Positions 53,038-62,255 of a stretch of DNA of 64,000 nt are shown here, in pieces; the first letter of the stretch is position 1; each line of letters opens with the position of its first letter. The position numbers were made by a program, and so were the translations under genes. Source of the DNA: JANQPX01 sp039197065 (GTDB taxonomy: Bacteria > Pseudomonadota > Alphaproteobacteria > Geminicoccales > Geminicoccaceae); the NCBI GenBank assembly GCA_039197065.1, contig JBCCUL010000004.1, positions 248,001 to 312,000 on the forward strand, given 5' to 3'. The notes beneath the pieces were generated by a model. The model was not told where the DNA came from. It did not search any database and saw only the letters and a list, made by a program, of their open reading frames with translations.

Positions 53038-53661
53038 ATGCATCAGCTTTACGCGACCTTCGGTTCGGGAAATTGCTACAAGGCTCATCTGGTGATGAGC
53101 CAGCTCGGCATCGCCTACAACTCCACCTGGGTCGACGTGCTCTCCGGCGAAACGCGCGAAGATTGGTTTCTTGCGCTCAATCCCAATGGCACCGTGCCTT
53201 TCCTTCGCCTCGAAGGGGGTGCCACGATCAGCGAATCCAACGCGATGCTCTGGTATCTGGCCAAAGGCTCGGAGCTGTTTCCGGTCAACGCCTACGAAGA
53301 AGCGATGGCCGTCCAGTGGATGATCTTCGAGCAGACCAGGCTCGAACCTCATATCTCACCAGCGCGCTTCTTCACGACCATTCTCCCGAACAAACATGCG
53401 GAGATGGCCGATCAGATCGTGATCTGGCAGGAAAAGGGCCGGGATGGTCTCGCCAGGCTGGACAGGCATCTCGCCGATCAGGACTTCGTCGCCGGTAATC
53501 GATACACGATCGCCGATATCGCGATCTACGGTTACACCCATGTCGCCGACGAGGGCGGCTTCGATCTCGCAGATTTTCCGGCTGTGAAGAGATGGCTCTC
53601 GCGCGTTCGGGAGACCAAACGCCATGTGCCGATGCCTGCGTTTTCCGCCGCCGCGGCTTGA
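53038..53661 (+). CDS. glutathione S-transferase family protein
   Basis: A 207-residue cytosolic protein. The N-terminal thioredoxin-like domain has LYATFGSGNCYKAHLVMSQL with possible catalytic Ser/Cys, and NPNGTVPFLRLEGGATISESNAML for glutathione binding. The helical domain holds FVAGNRYTIADIAIYGYTH. It resembles the bacterial beta-like or YfcG-type GSTs. It follows recA by 103 bp and precedes the histidine kinase gene by 18 bp on the same strand, so co-transcription with the kinase is possible. Substrate unknown. Confidence 0.9.
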   Translation: MHQLYATFGSGNCYKAHLVMSQLGIAYNSTWVDVLSGETREDWFLALNPNGTVPFLRLEGGATISESNAMLWYLAKGSELFPVNAYEEAMAVQWMIFEQTRLEPHISPARFFTTILPNKHAEMADQIVIWQEKGRDGLARLDRHLADQDFVAGNRYTIADIAIYGYTHVADEGGFDLADFPAVKRWLSRVRETKRHVPMPAFSAAAA

Positions 53662-53679
53662 GCCGCTTGTTCGGCCCCA

Positions 53680-55494
53680 ATGACCAGCGATCCCGCATAT
53701 TATCAAAGCCGCATCGCAGATCAGTTCGTCGATCGCCTGAAGGTCGCTCTTTGGATTTATGACTTTGACGAAAAGCGGGTTGTTTGGGCCAATCGATCCG
53801 CCCTGAACGCCTGGCAGGCCAAAACGCTGGACGACCTCCGAGACCGGGACCTCGGCGTGGACATGTCCCCCTCGGTGGAGCAGCGCCTGATCCAGTATCG
53901 GGAGGATTTCGTCGCGCATGACGCGACGTTTTCGGAACTCTGGACGCTTTATCCCAATGGCGTCCCGGTCACCATGCAGGTCGTTTATCGAGGCTTTTGC
54001 CTCGAAGACGGGCGCATCGCCATGTTCTGCGAGGCGACCGAAGCCGAGGGTATGGAGCCAGAGACCCTCCGAAGCGCAGATGCCCTGCTTCACACATCGG
54101 CGATGATCTCTCTGTTTGATGCCGACGGCGAACAGCTCTACCGCAACCCTGCGGCACGCATCGCCTATGGCGGCGCATCTTGGACACTGGATCACCAATT
54201 CGCCGAGCCAGACGAATTGCAAGCAATGATGCGGGATCTCGAAATAAACGGAGCCGCAACAGGAACAGCCCGCATCAACACCATAAACGGTCTTCGCTGG
54301 CACGAAATCACCATGCGATACAGCAAAGATCCCGTAACAGGAGGCGACGCGCTCCTCGTCAGCGAAATCGACATCTCCGACATGAAGGACGCGAAGCAGC
54401 GGCTGCAAGACTTCGCCGATGTGTCCTCCGACTGGTTTTGGGAGATGGATCACGATCTGCGCTTCTCCTACTTCTCGGAACGCGCGCGTGAGCTCTCCGG
54501 AACGGACATCGAGGCGACGCTCGGCAAGCGCCGTTCGGACATCGTCCTGGATTTGGACGACAATTGGCGCCGGCATTTCGACGATCTGGACCATCGCCGA
54601 ACGTTTCGCGACTTTCGCTATAAGAAATGCGGCGACGACGGCAACATCTATCACATCACGATCAGCGGCGTGCCGATCTTCGATCAGCATGGTTCATTCA
54701 TGGGTTATCGCGGCACCGGCACCAACATCACCGATCAGGTCAAGGCGGAACAGGAGATCGAAAGGCAGCGGGGACTCGAAGCCGAACTTGTCAAAGAGCG
54801 CGAGATCAATGGTCTGCAGCGCCAGTTCGTATCGATGGTTTCCCACGAATTCCGCACACCGCTCGCCATCATCGATGGCAGCGCCCAGCGCCTGGTCCGC
54901 AAGCTCGACAAACTGACACCCGAAAATACAGGCGAAACGCTCCAAAAGATCCGCCGTTCAGTCGCCCGGCTGACCGAGCTGATGGAAAGCGTCCTGAACG
55001 CTGCTCGCCTCGAAGAAGGCAGGATCACCTTTGCGCCGGAAATCTGCGTTCTCTCGGAGATCGTCGAGGAAATCTGCGACAGTTACGCGGAAGTGTATCC
55101 CGGTCACGACGTCTGCCTCGACACCGAACATCTCTCGACCCCCGTCACCGCCGACCCCAAGCTGATACGACAGGTCGTTTCCAACCTGACATCGAACGCC
55201 ATCAAATACTCACCCACCGGCACGACCGTCTGGATCAAGGGCTATGAAGATGAGGTGAAAGGCGATGTGGTCATCTCGGTTCGCGATGAAGGTGTCGGCA
55301 TTCCAAAATCCGAACTGGACCAGCTCTGCAATCGTTTCTTCCGCGCAAGCACTTCCACCGGTGTGGCCGGCACCGGTATCGGGCTGCATCTTGTCCAGCA
55401 TTTCGTCTCCCTGCATCAAGGCAGGATCGACGTGGACAGCATTGAAGGCGAAGGCTCGACCTTCACCGTCCGTTTCCCGAAACAGGCCGCATAA
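53680..55494 (+). CDS. soluble PAS-domain sensor histidine kinase (orphan)
   Basis: A 604-residue cytosolic kinase with no membrane segment. Three PAS-like regions (about 10-115, 130-235 and 240-355) precede a short coiled coil. The dimerisation domain has H-box SMVSHEFRTPLAIIDG near 390. The ATPase domain has N box NLTSNAIKYSPTG, G1 DEGVGIPKSELD and G2 GTGIGLHLVQHF. It autophosphorylates on the H-box histidine. No response regulator gene lies nearby, so its partner is encoded elsewhere. Located 18 bp after a GST gene. Confidence 0.93.
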   Translation: MTSDPAYYQSRIADQFVDRLKVALWIYDFDEKRVVWANRSALNAWQAKTLDDLRDRDLGVDMSPSVEQRLIQYREDFVAHDATFSELWTLYPNGVPVTMQVVYRGFCLEDGRIAMFCEATEAEGMEPETLRSADALLHTSAMISLFDADGEQLYRNPAARIAYGGASWTLDHQFAEPDELQAMMRDLEINGAATGTARINTINGLRWHEITMRYSKDPVTGGDALLVSEIDISDMKDAKQRLQDFADVSSDWFWEMDHDLRFSYFSERARELSGTDIEATLGKRRSDIVLDLDDNWRRHFDDLDHRRTFRDFRYKKCGDDGNIYHITISGVPIFDQHGSFMGYRGTGTNITDQVKAEQEIERQRGLEAELVKEREINGLQRQFVSMVSHEFRTPLAIIDGSAQRLVRKLDKLTPENTGETLQKIRRSVARLTELMESVLNAARLEEGRITFAPEICVLSEIVEEICDSYAEVYPGHDVCLDTEHLSTPVTADPKLIRQVVSNLTSNAIKYSPTGTTVWIKGYEDEVKGDVVISVRDEGVGIPKSELDQLCNRFFRASTSTGVAGTGIGLHLVQHFVSLHQGRIDVDSIEGEGSTFTVRFPKQAA

Positions 55495-55619
55495 TCCGAA
55501 AATTTCGGCGCTCGCCCTCGACAGCGACGGGATCTTTCCTCTCCGCACTGCATGAATCAATGACACCGTCGCCCTGAATGCTCTAGCTTCCCTCCAACTC
55601 GAGACCGAGGGAGATGATC

Positions 55620-56561
55620 GTGGAGAAAATTGCATTGATCGGCGGCGGGCTGATCGGGCAGGCCTGGGCTATCGTGTTCGCGCGCGCCGGCCATCAGGTT
55701 GCCTTATATGACGCGTCGCCATTGACCATGGAGCAGGCCCAGAAGAACATCGCGTCTCGCCTCGAAGACCTGGCCCGCTTCAAGCTTGCGGATGATCCCG
55801 CCACGACCTTTCAACGGATAAGCTGGTCGATCAAGCCCGGCGACGCCGTCAATGGCGCCGCCTATGTCCAGGAGAGCGTCCCGGAACGGCCCGAGGTCAA
55901 GAAAGAGGTCTATAAGCAGTTGGACCAACTGATCGGCGATGAGACCATCATCGGCAGCTCGACCTCCGGGCTTCCGGCCTCCGCCTTCACGGAAAGCCTC
56001 GCCTGCCGCTCCCGTTGCCTGGTGGCGCATCCGATCAACCCGCCCTCGGTCACTCCTTTGGTCGAACTCTGCCCGGCGCCCTGGACAGACCGTGCCGTCG
56101 TCGATCGGGTGTTCGAACTGATGACCAAAATCGGCCAGTCGCCGATCAGGGTCAAAAAGGAGGTGCCGGGTTTCATCGCCAACCGTCTGCAAGGCGCCCT
56201 TTTGACCATGGCCCTTCGTCTGGTGGAGGACGGCGTCTGCTCGATGGAAGATATCGACATCGCGATCCGCGACGGCATCGGCCGACGCTGGTCCTTCATG
56301 GGGCCGTTCGAAACCATCGACCTCAATGCACCCGGCGGCATCGCCGATTATATGGCGCGCTACGGACCACTCTATGAGGAGATCGAGGGCTCGGCCAAAG
56401 AGCCGCTGGACTGGAGCGGAACGCTGGCGCAAAGCCTCGAGGTCGAGCGCCGCAAGCGCCTTTCGGCCGACGCCATTCCCGAACGCAGTGAATGGCGGGA
56501 TCGCCGGCTGATGGCACTGGCAGCCCACAAGCGGGCCGCAGACGAGAAAATCGGCGAATAA
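55620..56561 (+). CDS. 3-hydroxyacyl-CoA dehydrogenase/lambda-crystallin-like NAD oxidoreductase
   Basis: A 313-residue enzyme with an N-terminal NAD-binding fold (KIALIGGGLIGQAWAIVFARAG), the family blocks YVQESVPERPEVKKEVY, SSTSGLPAS, VAHPINPPSVTPLVELCP (with the catalytic His), and a helical C-terminal domain (PGFIANRLQGALLTMALRLVEDG). The length and the SxxNPP-type motif fit the L-gulonate or L-carnitine dehydrogenase branch better than fatty-acid FadB-type enzymes. GTG 55620 has GAGGGAG 6 bases upstream. ATG 55614 would abut it directly. Followed by an inverted repeat. Confidence 0.85.
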   Translation: MEKIALIGGGLIGQAWAIVFARAGHQVALYDASPLTMEQAQKNIASRLEDLARFKLADDPATTFQRISWSIKPGDAVNGAAYVQESVPERPEVKKEVYKQLDQLIGDETIIGSSTSGLPASAFTESLACRSRCLVAHPINPPSVTPLVELCPAPWTDRAVVDRVFELMTKIGQSPIRVKKEVPGFIANRLQGALLTMALRLVEDGVCSMEDIDIAIRDGIGRRWSFMGPFETIDLNAPGGIADYMARYGPLYEEIEGSAKEPLDWSGTLAQSLEVERRKRLSADAIPERSEWRDRRLMALAAHKRAADEKIGE

Positions 56562-56567
56562 ACGGGT

Positions 56568-56595
56568 TGCTCGGCGAGCATCTTATGCCCGAGCA
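56568..56595 (+). terminator. inverted repeat after the dehydrogenase gene
   Basis: TGCTCGG (56568-56574) and CCGAGCA (56589-56595), a perfect 7-bp stem with a 14-base loop, 6 bases after the stop. The next bases GATCGACGAACG resemble the tail of palindromic element copies 1 and 2, though only over 9 bases. No T tract. Confidence 0.4.
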
Positions 56596-56847
56596 GATCG
56601 ACGAACGTTAGCGATTTAGAGAAATCCGCTTGGTATTCCGCGCGCTTTTCTGTCGATCTTACAAGAATTTCCAGAGCTTTTCTCGCGTCAATAGAACTGG
56701 CGAATAAAACACCCTAAAGGCGTAAAAAAAGCCCGCGTCTTTGTTGACTTCGCCCATCAGTTTGCATTACGTTGCTGTTCCGTTCACCACAGTGATGCAG
56801 CGCTTGGGAGGACGAGCTCTGCTGCGCGAGCCAGGCGGGAGAACAAA

Positions 56848-57027
56848 CTGGCAACTCGGATCACGGTCACGGTCGATGAACAGGATCACGCTCAGTTGAC
56901 CAAACTGGCCGAAAAATACCGTGTGTCTCTCGCCTGGCTCGTACGCTATGCGGTCAGCGATATGCTTGAGCGCAATCAGCAGGATCAGCTACAGCTTCCT
57001 CTCGACCTCACAAGCGGCAGACGCTGA
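56848..57027 (+). CDS. ribbon-helix-helix (CopG/Arc-type) protein with apparent CTG start
   Basis: A 59-residue frame with no ATG, GTG or TTG in a usable place. Starting from CTG 56848 it reads (M)ATRITVTVDEQDHAQLTK, LAEKYRVSLAWLVRYAVSDM, LERNQQDQLQ and a short tail, a classic ribbon-helix-helix: the beta strand RITVTV at the start, helix 1 with a turn before VSLAWLVRYAV. GGCGGGAGA lies 5 bases before the CTG, exactly as for a normal start. It is either a real gene with a non-standard start codon or a gene silenced by an ATG-to-CTG change. Likely a DNA-binding regulator or antitoxin, but no toxin gene adjoins it. Confidence 0.6.
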   Translation: MATRITVTVDEQDHAQLTKLAEKYRVSLAWLVRYAVSDMLERNQQDQLQLPLDLTSGRR

Positions 57028-57041
57028 CGCTTTGAGCATCG

Positions 57042-57872
57042 TCAGCAGGACAGGTCATAGCCAAACCACTGCTCGGCGAGCTTGGCGACACTGCCGTCTG
57101 CGAGAGCTTCCTCGATAGCGTCATTCAGTTGCAGGCGAAGCTCGCTGTCGTCCTTGCGAAGTCCGACACCGATGCCTCTGCCGAACACATCACCGATCAT
57201 ATCCGGGCCGATCAGCGCCAGCTCCACGCCATTTTCACCCTCTCTCACGCGATTCCAGTAGGATCGAGACGAGAGCGCAGCATCGATCCGGCCGGCATCC
57301 AGATCACGCGTCAGATTTTCGAGCGTGTCGTAATACCGGACGTCGACCAGATCCTGCAGATAACGGACGACAAAATCGGCATGAACGGTCGCCACCTGAA
57401 CGCCGACGACCGTACCAGCCAATGCCTGACGAAGGGCATTGATCGACGTCCTGTCTTCAGATGAGAAAGCGGTCAGGTTCGCACGTCGATGCGGAGACAC
57501 GGTCGCAGCGAGGGCGCCGTCGACCTTGACCGCAAAGGTTGCGACATCGGCTGCGTAGCAGGTTGAAAAATCGATGAGTTTTTCGCGCTCCTTGGTGATC
57601 TTCATGCCGGCCATGACCAGATCGAATTTGCCGGTGGTGAGCGCTGGCAGCATGCCGTCCCAACGCTGTTGAACGATCTCACATGTCGCGTTCATACGGC
57701 GACAGAGATCCTTGGCGAGATCAATTTCAAAGCCCTCGAGCCCGCCATCGTCGGCCGTCGCGTTCCAAGGCGGGAAGAGACCCTCGGTTCCGATTCGGAT
57801 CGACGACCAATCGGCACTCGCGCTCGTCTTCGCAGCCATCAATAGGCAGAGAAAAATGAGGCTGGCCCGCAT
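57042..57872 (-). CDS. amino acid ABC transporter-type periplasmic solute-binding protein
   Basis: A 276-residue family 3 solute-binding protein with a signal peptide (SLIFLCLLMAAKTSASA, cleavage near residue 19). Fold landmarks: IRIGTEGLFPPWNA, GFEIDLAKDLCRRM, DGMLPALTTGKFDLVMAGMKIT, REKLIDFSTCYAA, and the C-terminal VAKLAEQWFGYDLS. It resembles Lys/Arg/Orn or polyamine-like amino acid binders. No permease or ATPase genes adjoin it, so it either serves a transporter encoded elsewhere or acts as a sensor. Its 3' end lies 15 bp from the RHH gene, convergently. Confidence 0.9.
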   Translation of the reverse strand: MRASLIFLCLLMAAKTSASADWSSIRIGTEGLFPPWNATADDGGLEGFEIDLAKDLCRRMNATCEIVQQRWDGMLPALTTGKFDLVMAGMKITKEREKLIDFSTCYAADVATFAVKVDGALAATVSPHRRANLTAFSSEDRTSINALRQALAGTVVGVQVATVHADFVVRYLQDLVDVRYYDTLENLTRDLDAGRIDAALSSRSYWNRVREGENGVELALIGPDMIGDVFGRGIGVGLRKDDSELRLQLNDAIEEALADGSVAKLAEQWFGYDLSC

Positions 57873-58028
57873 GGAAAACTCCCGCCGATGAAAGAAGCTT
57901 CGATGTTGTTCGAGACAGTAGCGAAGCTTGTCAAGACGGACGATCTGATTCGATAGTCAACGCGATCTCTATCCGTCTAGACTGGCTTGGCGATTTGGCC
58001 TTCCATGCAACCGAAACGAGGAGCAAAA

Positions 58029-58967
58029 ATGGCGCGACCGAAAAAGGTTCTGGTAGGTGAAGTCGGACCGCGAGACGGTCTGCAGATCGAACACGACTTT
58101 ATTCCCACGGCGACCAAGGTCGAACTGATCAACGGTTTGATCGACGCCGGTGTCAAAGAGATCGAATACTCGTCATTCGTCTCGCCGCGCGCCGTTCCGC
58201 AGCTTGCCGACGCCGCCGAAGTGCTCGCTGCGCTCGACCGCTCGCGCAACACTCATATGGTCGCCCTGGTGCCGAATGCGAAAGGCGCGGAACGGGCGGT
58301 CGAAGCCGGTGTCGACGAACTCCGCGTGTTCGTTTCCGCCTCAGAAAGCCATAACCAAAAGAACGTCAATCGATCGGTCAAGGACTCTCTTCGAGGCTTT
58401 GAAGATGTTCTGCGCATCGCCGAAGCTGCCGATCGACCGGTGAGCGGTGCGATCGCAACGTCTTTCGGTTGTCCGTTCGAAGGCGATGTGCCGGTCGAAC
58501 AAGTCGGCATGATTGCCGAACGATTTTTGGAACTGGGTATGGTGGGCGTCGGCCTCGGAGATACCACAGGCATGGCGACGCCGCCGCTTGTCGCCGAACG
58601 CTGCCGCCATCTCAAGGCCAAAGTTCCGGACCTTCCGATCACGCTTCACTTTCACAACACCCGCGGCATCGGTCTTGCCAATGTCATGGCCGGGCTGGAC
58701 GAGGGGGTCGATCGCTATGAGAGTTCCTTCGCTGGCCTTGGCGGCTGTCCCTTTGCGCCGGGCGCCACGGGCAATATCTGCACGGAGGATCTGGTTTTCC
58801 TTCTTCACGAAATGGGGATAGAAACCGGCATCGATCTGGAGAAGCTCTGCGCTGTTGCGAGACGGGTCGAAGATGTGGTCGGCCGGAGCCTGCCGGGTCA
58901 GGTGATGAAAGCCGGGCCCAGATTGAACCTTTCCGCCATGGATAACGTTCAGACGGCGGTCGGTTAG
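58029..58967 (+). CDS. hydroxymethylglutaryl-CoA lyase
   Basis: A 312-residue TIM-barrel enzyme that cleaves HMG-CoA to acetoacetate and acetyl-CoA, the last step of leucine breakdown. GEVGPRDGLQ near residue 9 binds the metal and substrate, HFHNTRG near 216 supplies metal-binding histidines, and AGLGGCPFAPGATGN near 240 is the HMG-CoA lyase signature with the flexible-loop cysteine. ATG 58029 follows CGAGGAGC. The CoA-transferase gene starts 5 bp after its stop, which implies a joint pathway. A citramalyl-CoA or related lyase activity is the alternative. Confidence 0.92.
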   Translation: MARPKKVLVGEVGPRDGLQIEHDFIPTATKVELINGLIDAGVKEIEYSSFVSPRAVPQLADAAEVLAALDRSRNTHMVALVPNAKGAERAVEAGVDELRVFVSASESHNQKNVNRSVKDSLRGFEDVLRIAEAADRPVSGAIATSFGCPFEGDVPVEQVGMIAERFLELGMVGVGLGDTTGMATPPLVAERCRHLKAKVPDLPITLHFHNTRGIGLANVMAGLDEGVDRYESSFAGLGGCPFAPGATGNICTEDLVFLLHEMGIETGIDLEKLCAVARRVEDVVGRSLPGQVMKAGPRLNLSAMDNVQTAVG

Positions 58968-58971
58968 GGCC

Positions 58972-60150
58972 ATGCCGCTTTCCGGCATCAGAGTGATCGA
59001 TCTCACGCGGATTATCGCCGGCCCTTTCTGCTCCCAGCTCCTTGCGGACATGGGCGCCGAGGTTATCAAGGTCGAAGCGCCTGGGATGGGAGATCCGGTC
59101 CGGAGCCAGGGCGCTAAGGTCGACGGCTTTAGCTATTACTTCGCGCAATTCAATCGCAACAAGAAGTCGATCACCGCGGATCTCTACACGGATGCCGGTA
59201 AAGCCATTCTGGCGCGTCTGATCAGCGATGCCGATGTGCTTTTGGAGAACTATCGGCCCGGCGTTCTCGACAAGATGGGCTTTGATCAGGAGAGGCTAAA
59301 AGGGATCAACCCGAAGCTCATCGTCGGCAGCGTGAACGGCTATGGCAGCACCGGCCCTTACGTGGATCGGCCAGCCTTCGATTTCATCGGTCAAGCGATG
59401 AGCGGTTTCATGAGCATCAATGGTCCACCGGATGGCGAGCCGATGCGCACGGGCCCACCGATGAGCGATCTTCTTGCAGGTCTCTATGCAGCGTTTGGCG
59501 TGGTCACGGCGCTTTTGGCGCGGGACCGATCGGCAGAGGGCCTCGGACAGCGGGTCGAGGCCAGTTTGAACAACAGCATGATCAGCACGCTCGCCTATTT
59601 CTCAGCACATTATTTTGCGACGGGAGAGCAACCCAGACGCACCGGCAACGATCACCCGATCGTCTATCCCTATGGTTTGTTCAAGGCCCGTGACGGCGAT
59701 ATCGCGGTGGCGCCCAGCAACGACATTTTCGTCGAACGATTTCTTCAAGCACTCGATCTGGCCGATCTTCTTGAACAGCCAGCATTTGCAAACAATCAGG
59801 CTCGCCTCGAGAACAGGGAAAGGTTGCGCGATCTCATCAATGCGCAAACCGAAAGAAACGAGGTCAATCACTGGGTCGACATCCTCAATCAGGCAGGCGT
59901 GCCCGCGGGTCGCGTGCAGACCCTCGACCAGGTCTTCAATGATCCCCAAGTCCAGGCTCAGGATATGGTCTTGGCCTGTAAGGGTGATTCTGACGTCAAA
60001 GTTACAGGCTTCCCGGTCAAGCTCAGCGCAACGCCAGCAAGGCTCAGACATCCTCCTCCGGCGCTCGGTGAACATACCCAGGCGGTTCTCGCTGATCTCG
60101 GCTACGAACTCTCCGAAATTGACGGCTTACGCGAAGCCGGTGTCATCTGA
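58972..60150 (+). CDS. CaiB/BaiF family III CoA-transferase
   Basis: A 392-residue cytosolic CoA-transferase. The start LSGIRVIDLTRIIAGPFCSQLLADMGAEVIKVE is typical. The catalytic aspartate lies in PAFDFIGQAMSG near 142, and the family blocks LLENYRPGVLDKMGF, NGYGSTGPYVDRP and the glycine loop are present. It moves CoA between two acids without free intermediates. It begins 5 bp after HMG-CoA lyase, so the likely substrate is a dicarboxylic or branched acid made into a CoA ester for the lyase (for example a succinyl-CoA donor and a 3-hydroxy-3-methylglutarate-type acceptor). That pairing is an inference. Confidence 0.92.
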   Translation: MPLSGIRVIDLTRIIAGPFCSQLLADMGAEVIKVEAPGMGDPVRSQGAKVDGFSYYFAQFNRNKKSITADLYTDAGKAILARLISDADVLLENYRPGVLDKMGFDQERLKGINPKLIVGSVNGYGSTGPYVDRPAFDFIGQAMSGFMSINGPPDGEPMRTGPPMSDLLAGLYAAFGVVTALLARDRSAEGLGQRVEASLNNSMISTLAYFSAHYFATGEQPRRTGNDHPIVYPYGLFKARDGDIAVAPSNDIFVERFLQALDLADLLEQPAFANNQARLENRERLRDLINAQTERNEVNHWVDILNQAGVPAGRVQTLDQVFNDPQVQAQDMVLACKGDSDVKVTGFPVKLSATPARLRHPPPALGEHTQAVLADLGYELSEIDGLREAGVI

Positions 60151-60268
60151 TGGACGTGGAAACGTCCTCTATAATGAACGCCTTCTTGGTTCGACGGCTC
60201 TGGCCAGAATGCAGTTCCGGTCCGCTCTATAGTCCGTGCAGAGAGCTATACATGGAACGCACGGTTCG

Positions 60269-61969
60269 TCATTGCGAGCCTGCGAGTGAGATCAAGAGAT
60301 AGCCCACGAGCATCGCCAGCACCCAAAAGACCATGCTGCCTGCACCGAGGGTGCGTGCCAGGGAGCCGCCCGGCCCGGAATAACGATAGAACCCGGCGAC
60401 GATCCGATGAAAGGCACTTACTGCACCTTTGCGAAGAGCCTCGTCGACGGGCTGAAAGATACCGATCAGGCCCCGGGTAAGCGCAGGCAGGCCTCGCCGA
60501 TAGACCACGTCAAAATCGAGATTGGTGGATCGAAGTTCCGGGGGATAGACGCCCGTTCGCATCAGCCAGGTAAACGCCAGAGCCGAAAACAAGAGAAGCT
60601 GGAGCTGGTTGATGACGTGGTAGACGGTGTAGGGATGATAATCGACCGGATGAGGCAAGAGCGCGTAGAGCGGCTGAGGGAACACGCCGATTCCGATGCA
60701 GAGAAAGGCGGCAATGCCCATGGCGACCAACATATTCGTCGGCGCTTCCTGCACCCGCATGCCATTGTCGTGAGCGAAGAAAGCGAAGAAGGGAATTTTG
60801 ATGCCGGAATGGTGAAACACGCCGGCCGATGCGAATAGCAGGAGCAGCCAGGGCACGAAATAGCCCTGTTCGGCGACGGCTGTCAGGATCATCGATTTGG
60901 AGACGAAACCGCTGAATAAGGGAAAAGCCGAGATCGATGCAGCACCGACAATGCAAAAACCTGTGGTCCAGGGCATCGACTTGTAGAGCCCGCCAAGTTC
61001 CGAACCCTTGATCGTTCCGGTACGATGCAGAACGGCGCCCATCGACATGAACAAAAGCGCCTTATAGATGATGTGGCAAAAAGCGTGTGCTGCCGTACCG
61101 TTGATCGCAAGCGGTGTTCCGATGCCTATACCGGTTACCATGAAGCCGAGCTGATTGTTCAGACTATAGGTGAGCACCCGCCGCAGATCGTTCTCGATCA
61201 CGGCATAGAAAATTGGAAATGCCGTCATGGCAACGCCGATATAGACGAGGATCTCAGTGCCAGGAAAGCCGCGCGCCAGAGAATAAACCGCGAGCTTCGT
61301 GGTGAAGGCACTGAGCATCACCGTGCCGCCGACAGTCGCTTCTGGATAAGCGTCCTCCAACCAGTTGTGCAACAGCGGAAAGGCGCATTTGATGCCGAAA
61401 GCCAGGAATATAAGGCTGTGACCGAGACTGTTCAGGCCAAGCTCGTCAAACGTTAGCGAGCCGGTATCGGCGTAGTGCAGAAGAGCGCCGGCCATGAGTA
61501 AAACACCGGAACCGATCTGGATGATGAGGTAACGCATGCCGGCACGATAGGCGCGCTCGGTGCGCTGCGCCCATATCAGGAAGACCGACGAGATTGCGGT
61601 GAGCTCCCAGTAGACGAACAGCGTCAAGAGATCACCGGCATAAACGGCCCCGATGGCCGCACCCGCATAGATCAATCCGGCGACCTGCTGAACCGGATCG
61701 TCTTCATGCTGACAGTAGAGGATGCCCAGGGCTGCGGCGATGGAGAAGATGATGCCGAAGATGGTCGACAGCCGATCGACTCGAACCATCTCCAGCTCGA
61801 CATCCAGCAGCGCAAGCCGGCCATGCACCCCAGATTCCAGAATGAAGGCCGCCATCGCCAAAGCCAGCAAAGGCAAGGCGAGCATGTAGGCTTGGCGCAG
61901 GCTGCCACGAAGCAGCGGCACCGCAAGAGCGCCGAGGATGAGGATCAGGCCTGGTGAGAAACTACTCAT
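60269..61969 (-). CDS. proton-translocating antiporter subunit (MrpD/NuoM-N-like)
   Basis: A 566-residue inner-membrane protein with about 14 or more hydrophobic segments. It carries proton-channel features of the complex I antiporter superfamily: TLFVYWELTAISSVFLIW with the key Glu, KCAFPLLHNWLEDAYPEATVGGTVMLSAFTTKLAVYSLAR with Lys and His in broken helices, and AHAFCHIIYKALLFMSMGAVLH. The end is followed by a cytosolic-membrane tail of about 90 residues. It is the last gene of the minus-strand operon, with its start overlapping the small protein's 3' end by 8 bp. Confidence 0.9.
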   Translation of the reverse strand: MSSFSPGLILILGALAVPLLRGSLRQAYMLALPLLALAMAAFILESGVHGRLALLDVELEMVRVDRLSTIFGIIFSIAAALGILYCQHEDDPVQQVAGLIYAGAAIGAVYAGDLLTLFVYWELTAISSVFLIWAQRTERAYRAGMRYLIIQIGSGVLLMAGALLHYADTGSLTFDELGLNSLGHSLIFLAFGIKCAFPLLHNWLEDAYPEATVGGTVMLSAFTTKLAVYSLARGFPGTEILVYIGVAMTAFPIFYAVIENDLRRVLTYSLNNQLGFMVTGIGIGTPLAINGTAAHAFCHIIYKALLFMSMGAVLHRTGTIKGSELGGLYKSMPWTTGFCIVGAASISAFPLFSGFVSKSMILTAVAEQGYFVPWLLLLFASAGVFHHSGIKIPFFAFFAHDNGMRVQEAPTNMLVAMGIAAFLCIGIGVFPQPLYALLPHPVDYHPYTVYHVINQLQLLLFSALAFTWLMRTGVYPPELRSTNLDFDVVYRRGLPALTRGLIGIFQPVDEALRKGAVSAFHRIVAGFYRYSGPGGSLARTLGAGSMVFWVLAMLVGYLLISLAGSQ

Positions 61970-62255
61970 TGGTGCGATGGGCGTCTTCCGACGCCTCGTA
62001 ATAGTCTTCGGGACGCATCAAGATCGTACGCAACCACTTAGCGATCAGAACCAGCGCGACGCAGACGAAAAAGCCATAGACGCCATAGAAGCCGAAGAGA
62101 TGCTCGATCTCAAAATGGGCGTGTTTGTGATATAAGGCATCGGCGAAAAACAGAGCAACGCACACAGCGACCAGAATCCAGACAATAAGGGCGATGTTCC
62201 TCGGCTGATCCAGCCAATAGGCCTTCTTTGCACTATCTTGGTTTCGATCGGTCAT
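61962..62255 (-). CDS. small two-membrane-segment protein of the antiporter operon
   Basis: A 97-residue protein with two hydrophobic segments (NIALIVWILVAVCVALFFADA, about 20-40, and FYGVYGFFVCVALVLIAKWL, about 55-74). A histidine-rich loop, YHKHAHFEIEHLF, lies between them and the tail is acidic (MRPEDYYEASED). It overlaps both neighbours: 4 bases with the 62252-63748 gene and 8 with the next. The fixed position between two D-type subunits indicates it is a real accessory subunit. It may correspond to the small subunits of Mrp-type complexes, though I cannot assign it to one. Confidence 0.7.
   Translation of the reverse strand: MTDRNQDSAKKAYWLDQPRNIALIVWILVAVCVALFFADALYHKHAHFEIEHLFGFYGVYGFFVCVALVLIAKWLRTILMRPEDYYEASEDAHRTNE

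Noticed and set aside
56696..56740. Terminator-like AAAAAAAGCCCGCG near the dehydrogenase 3' side
   Set aside because: The T run on the minus strand has no adjoining GC-rich stem, and no minus-strand gene ends there.
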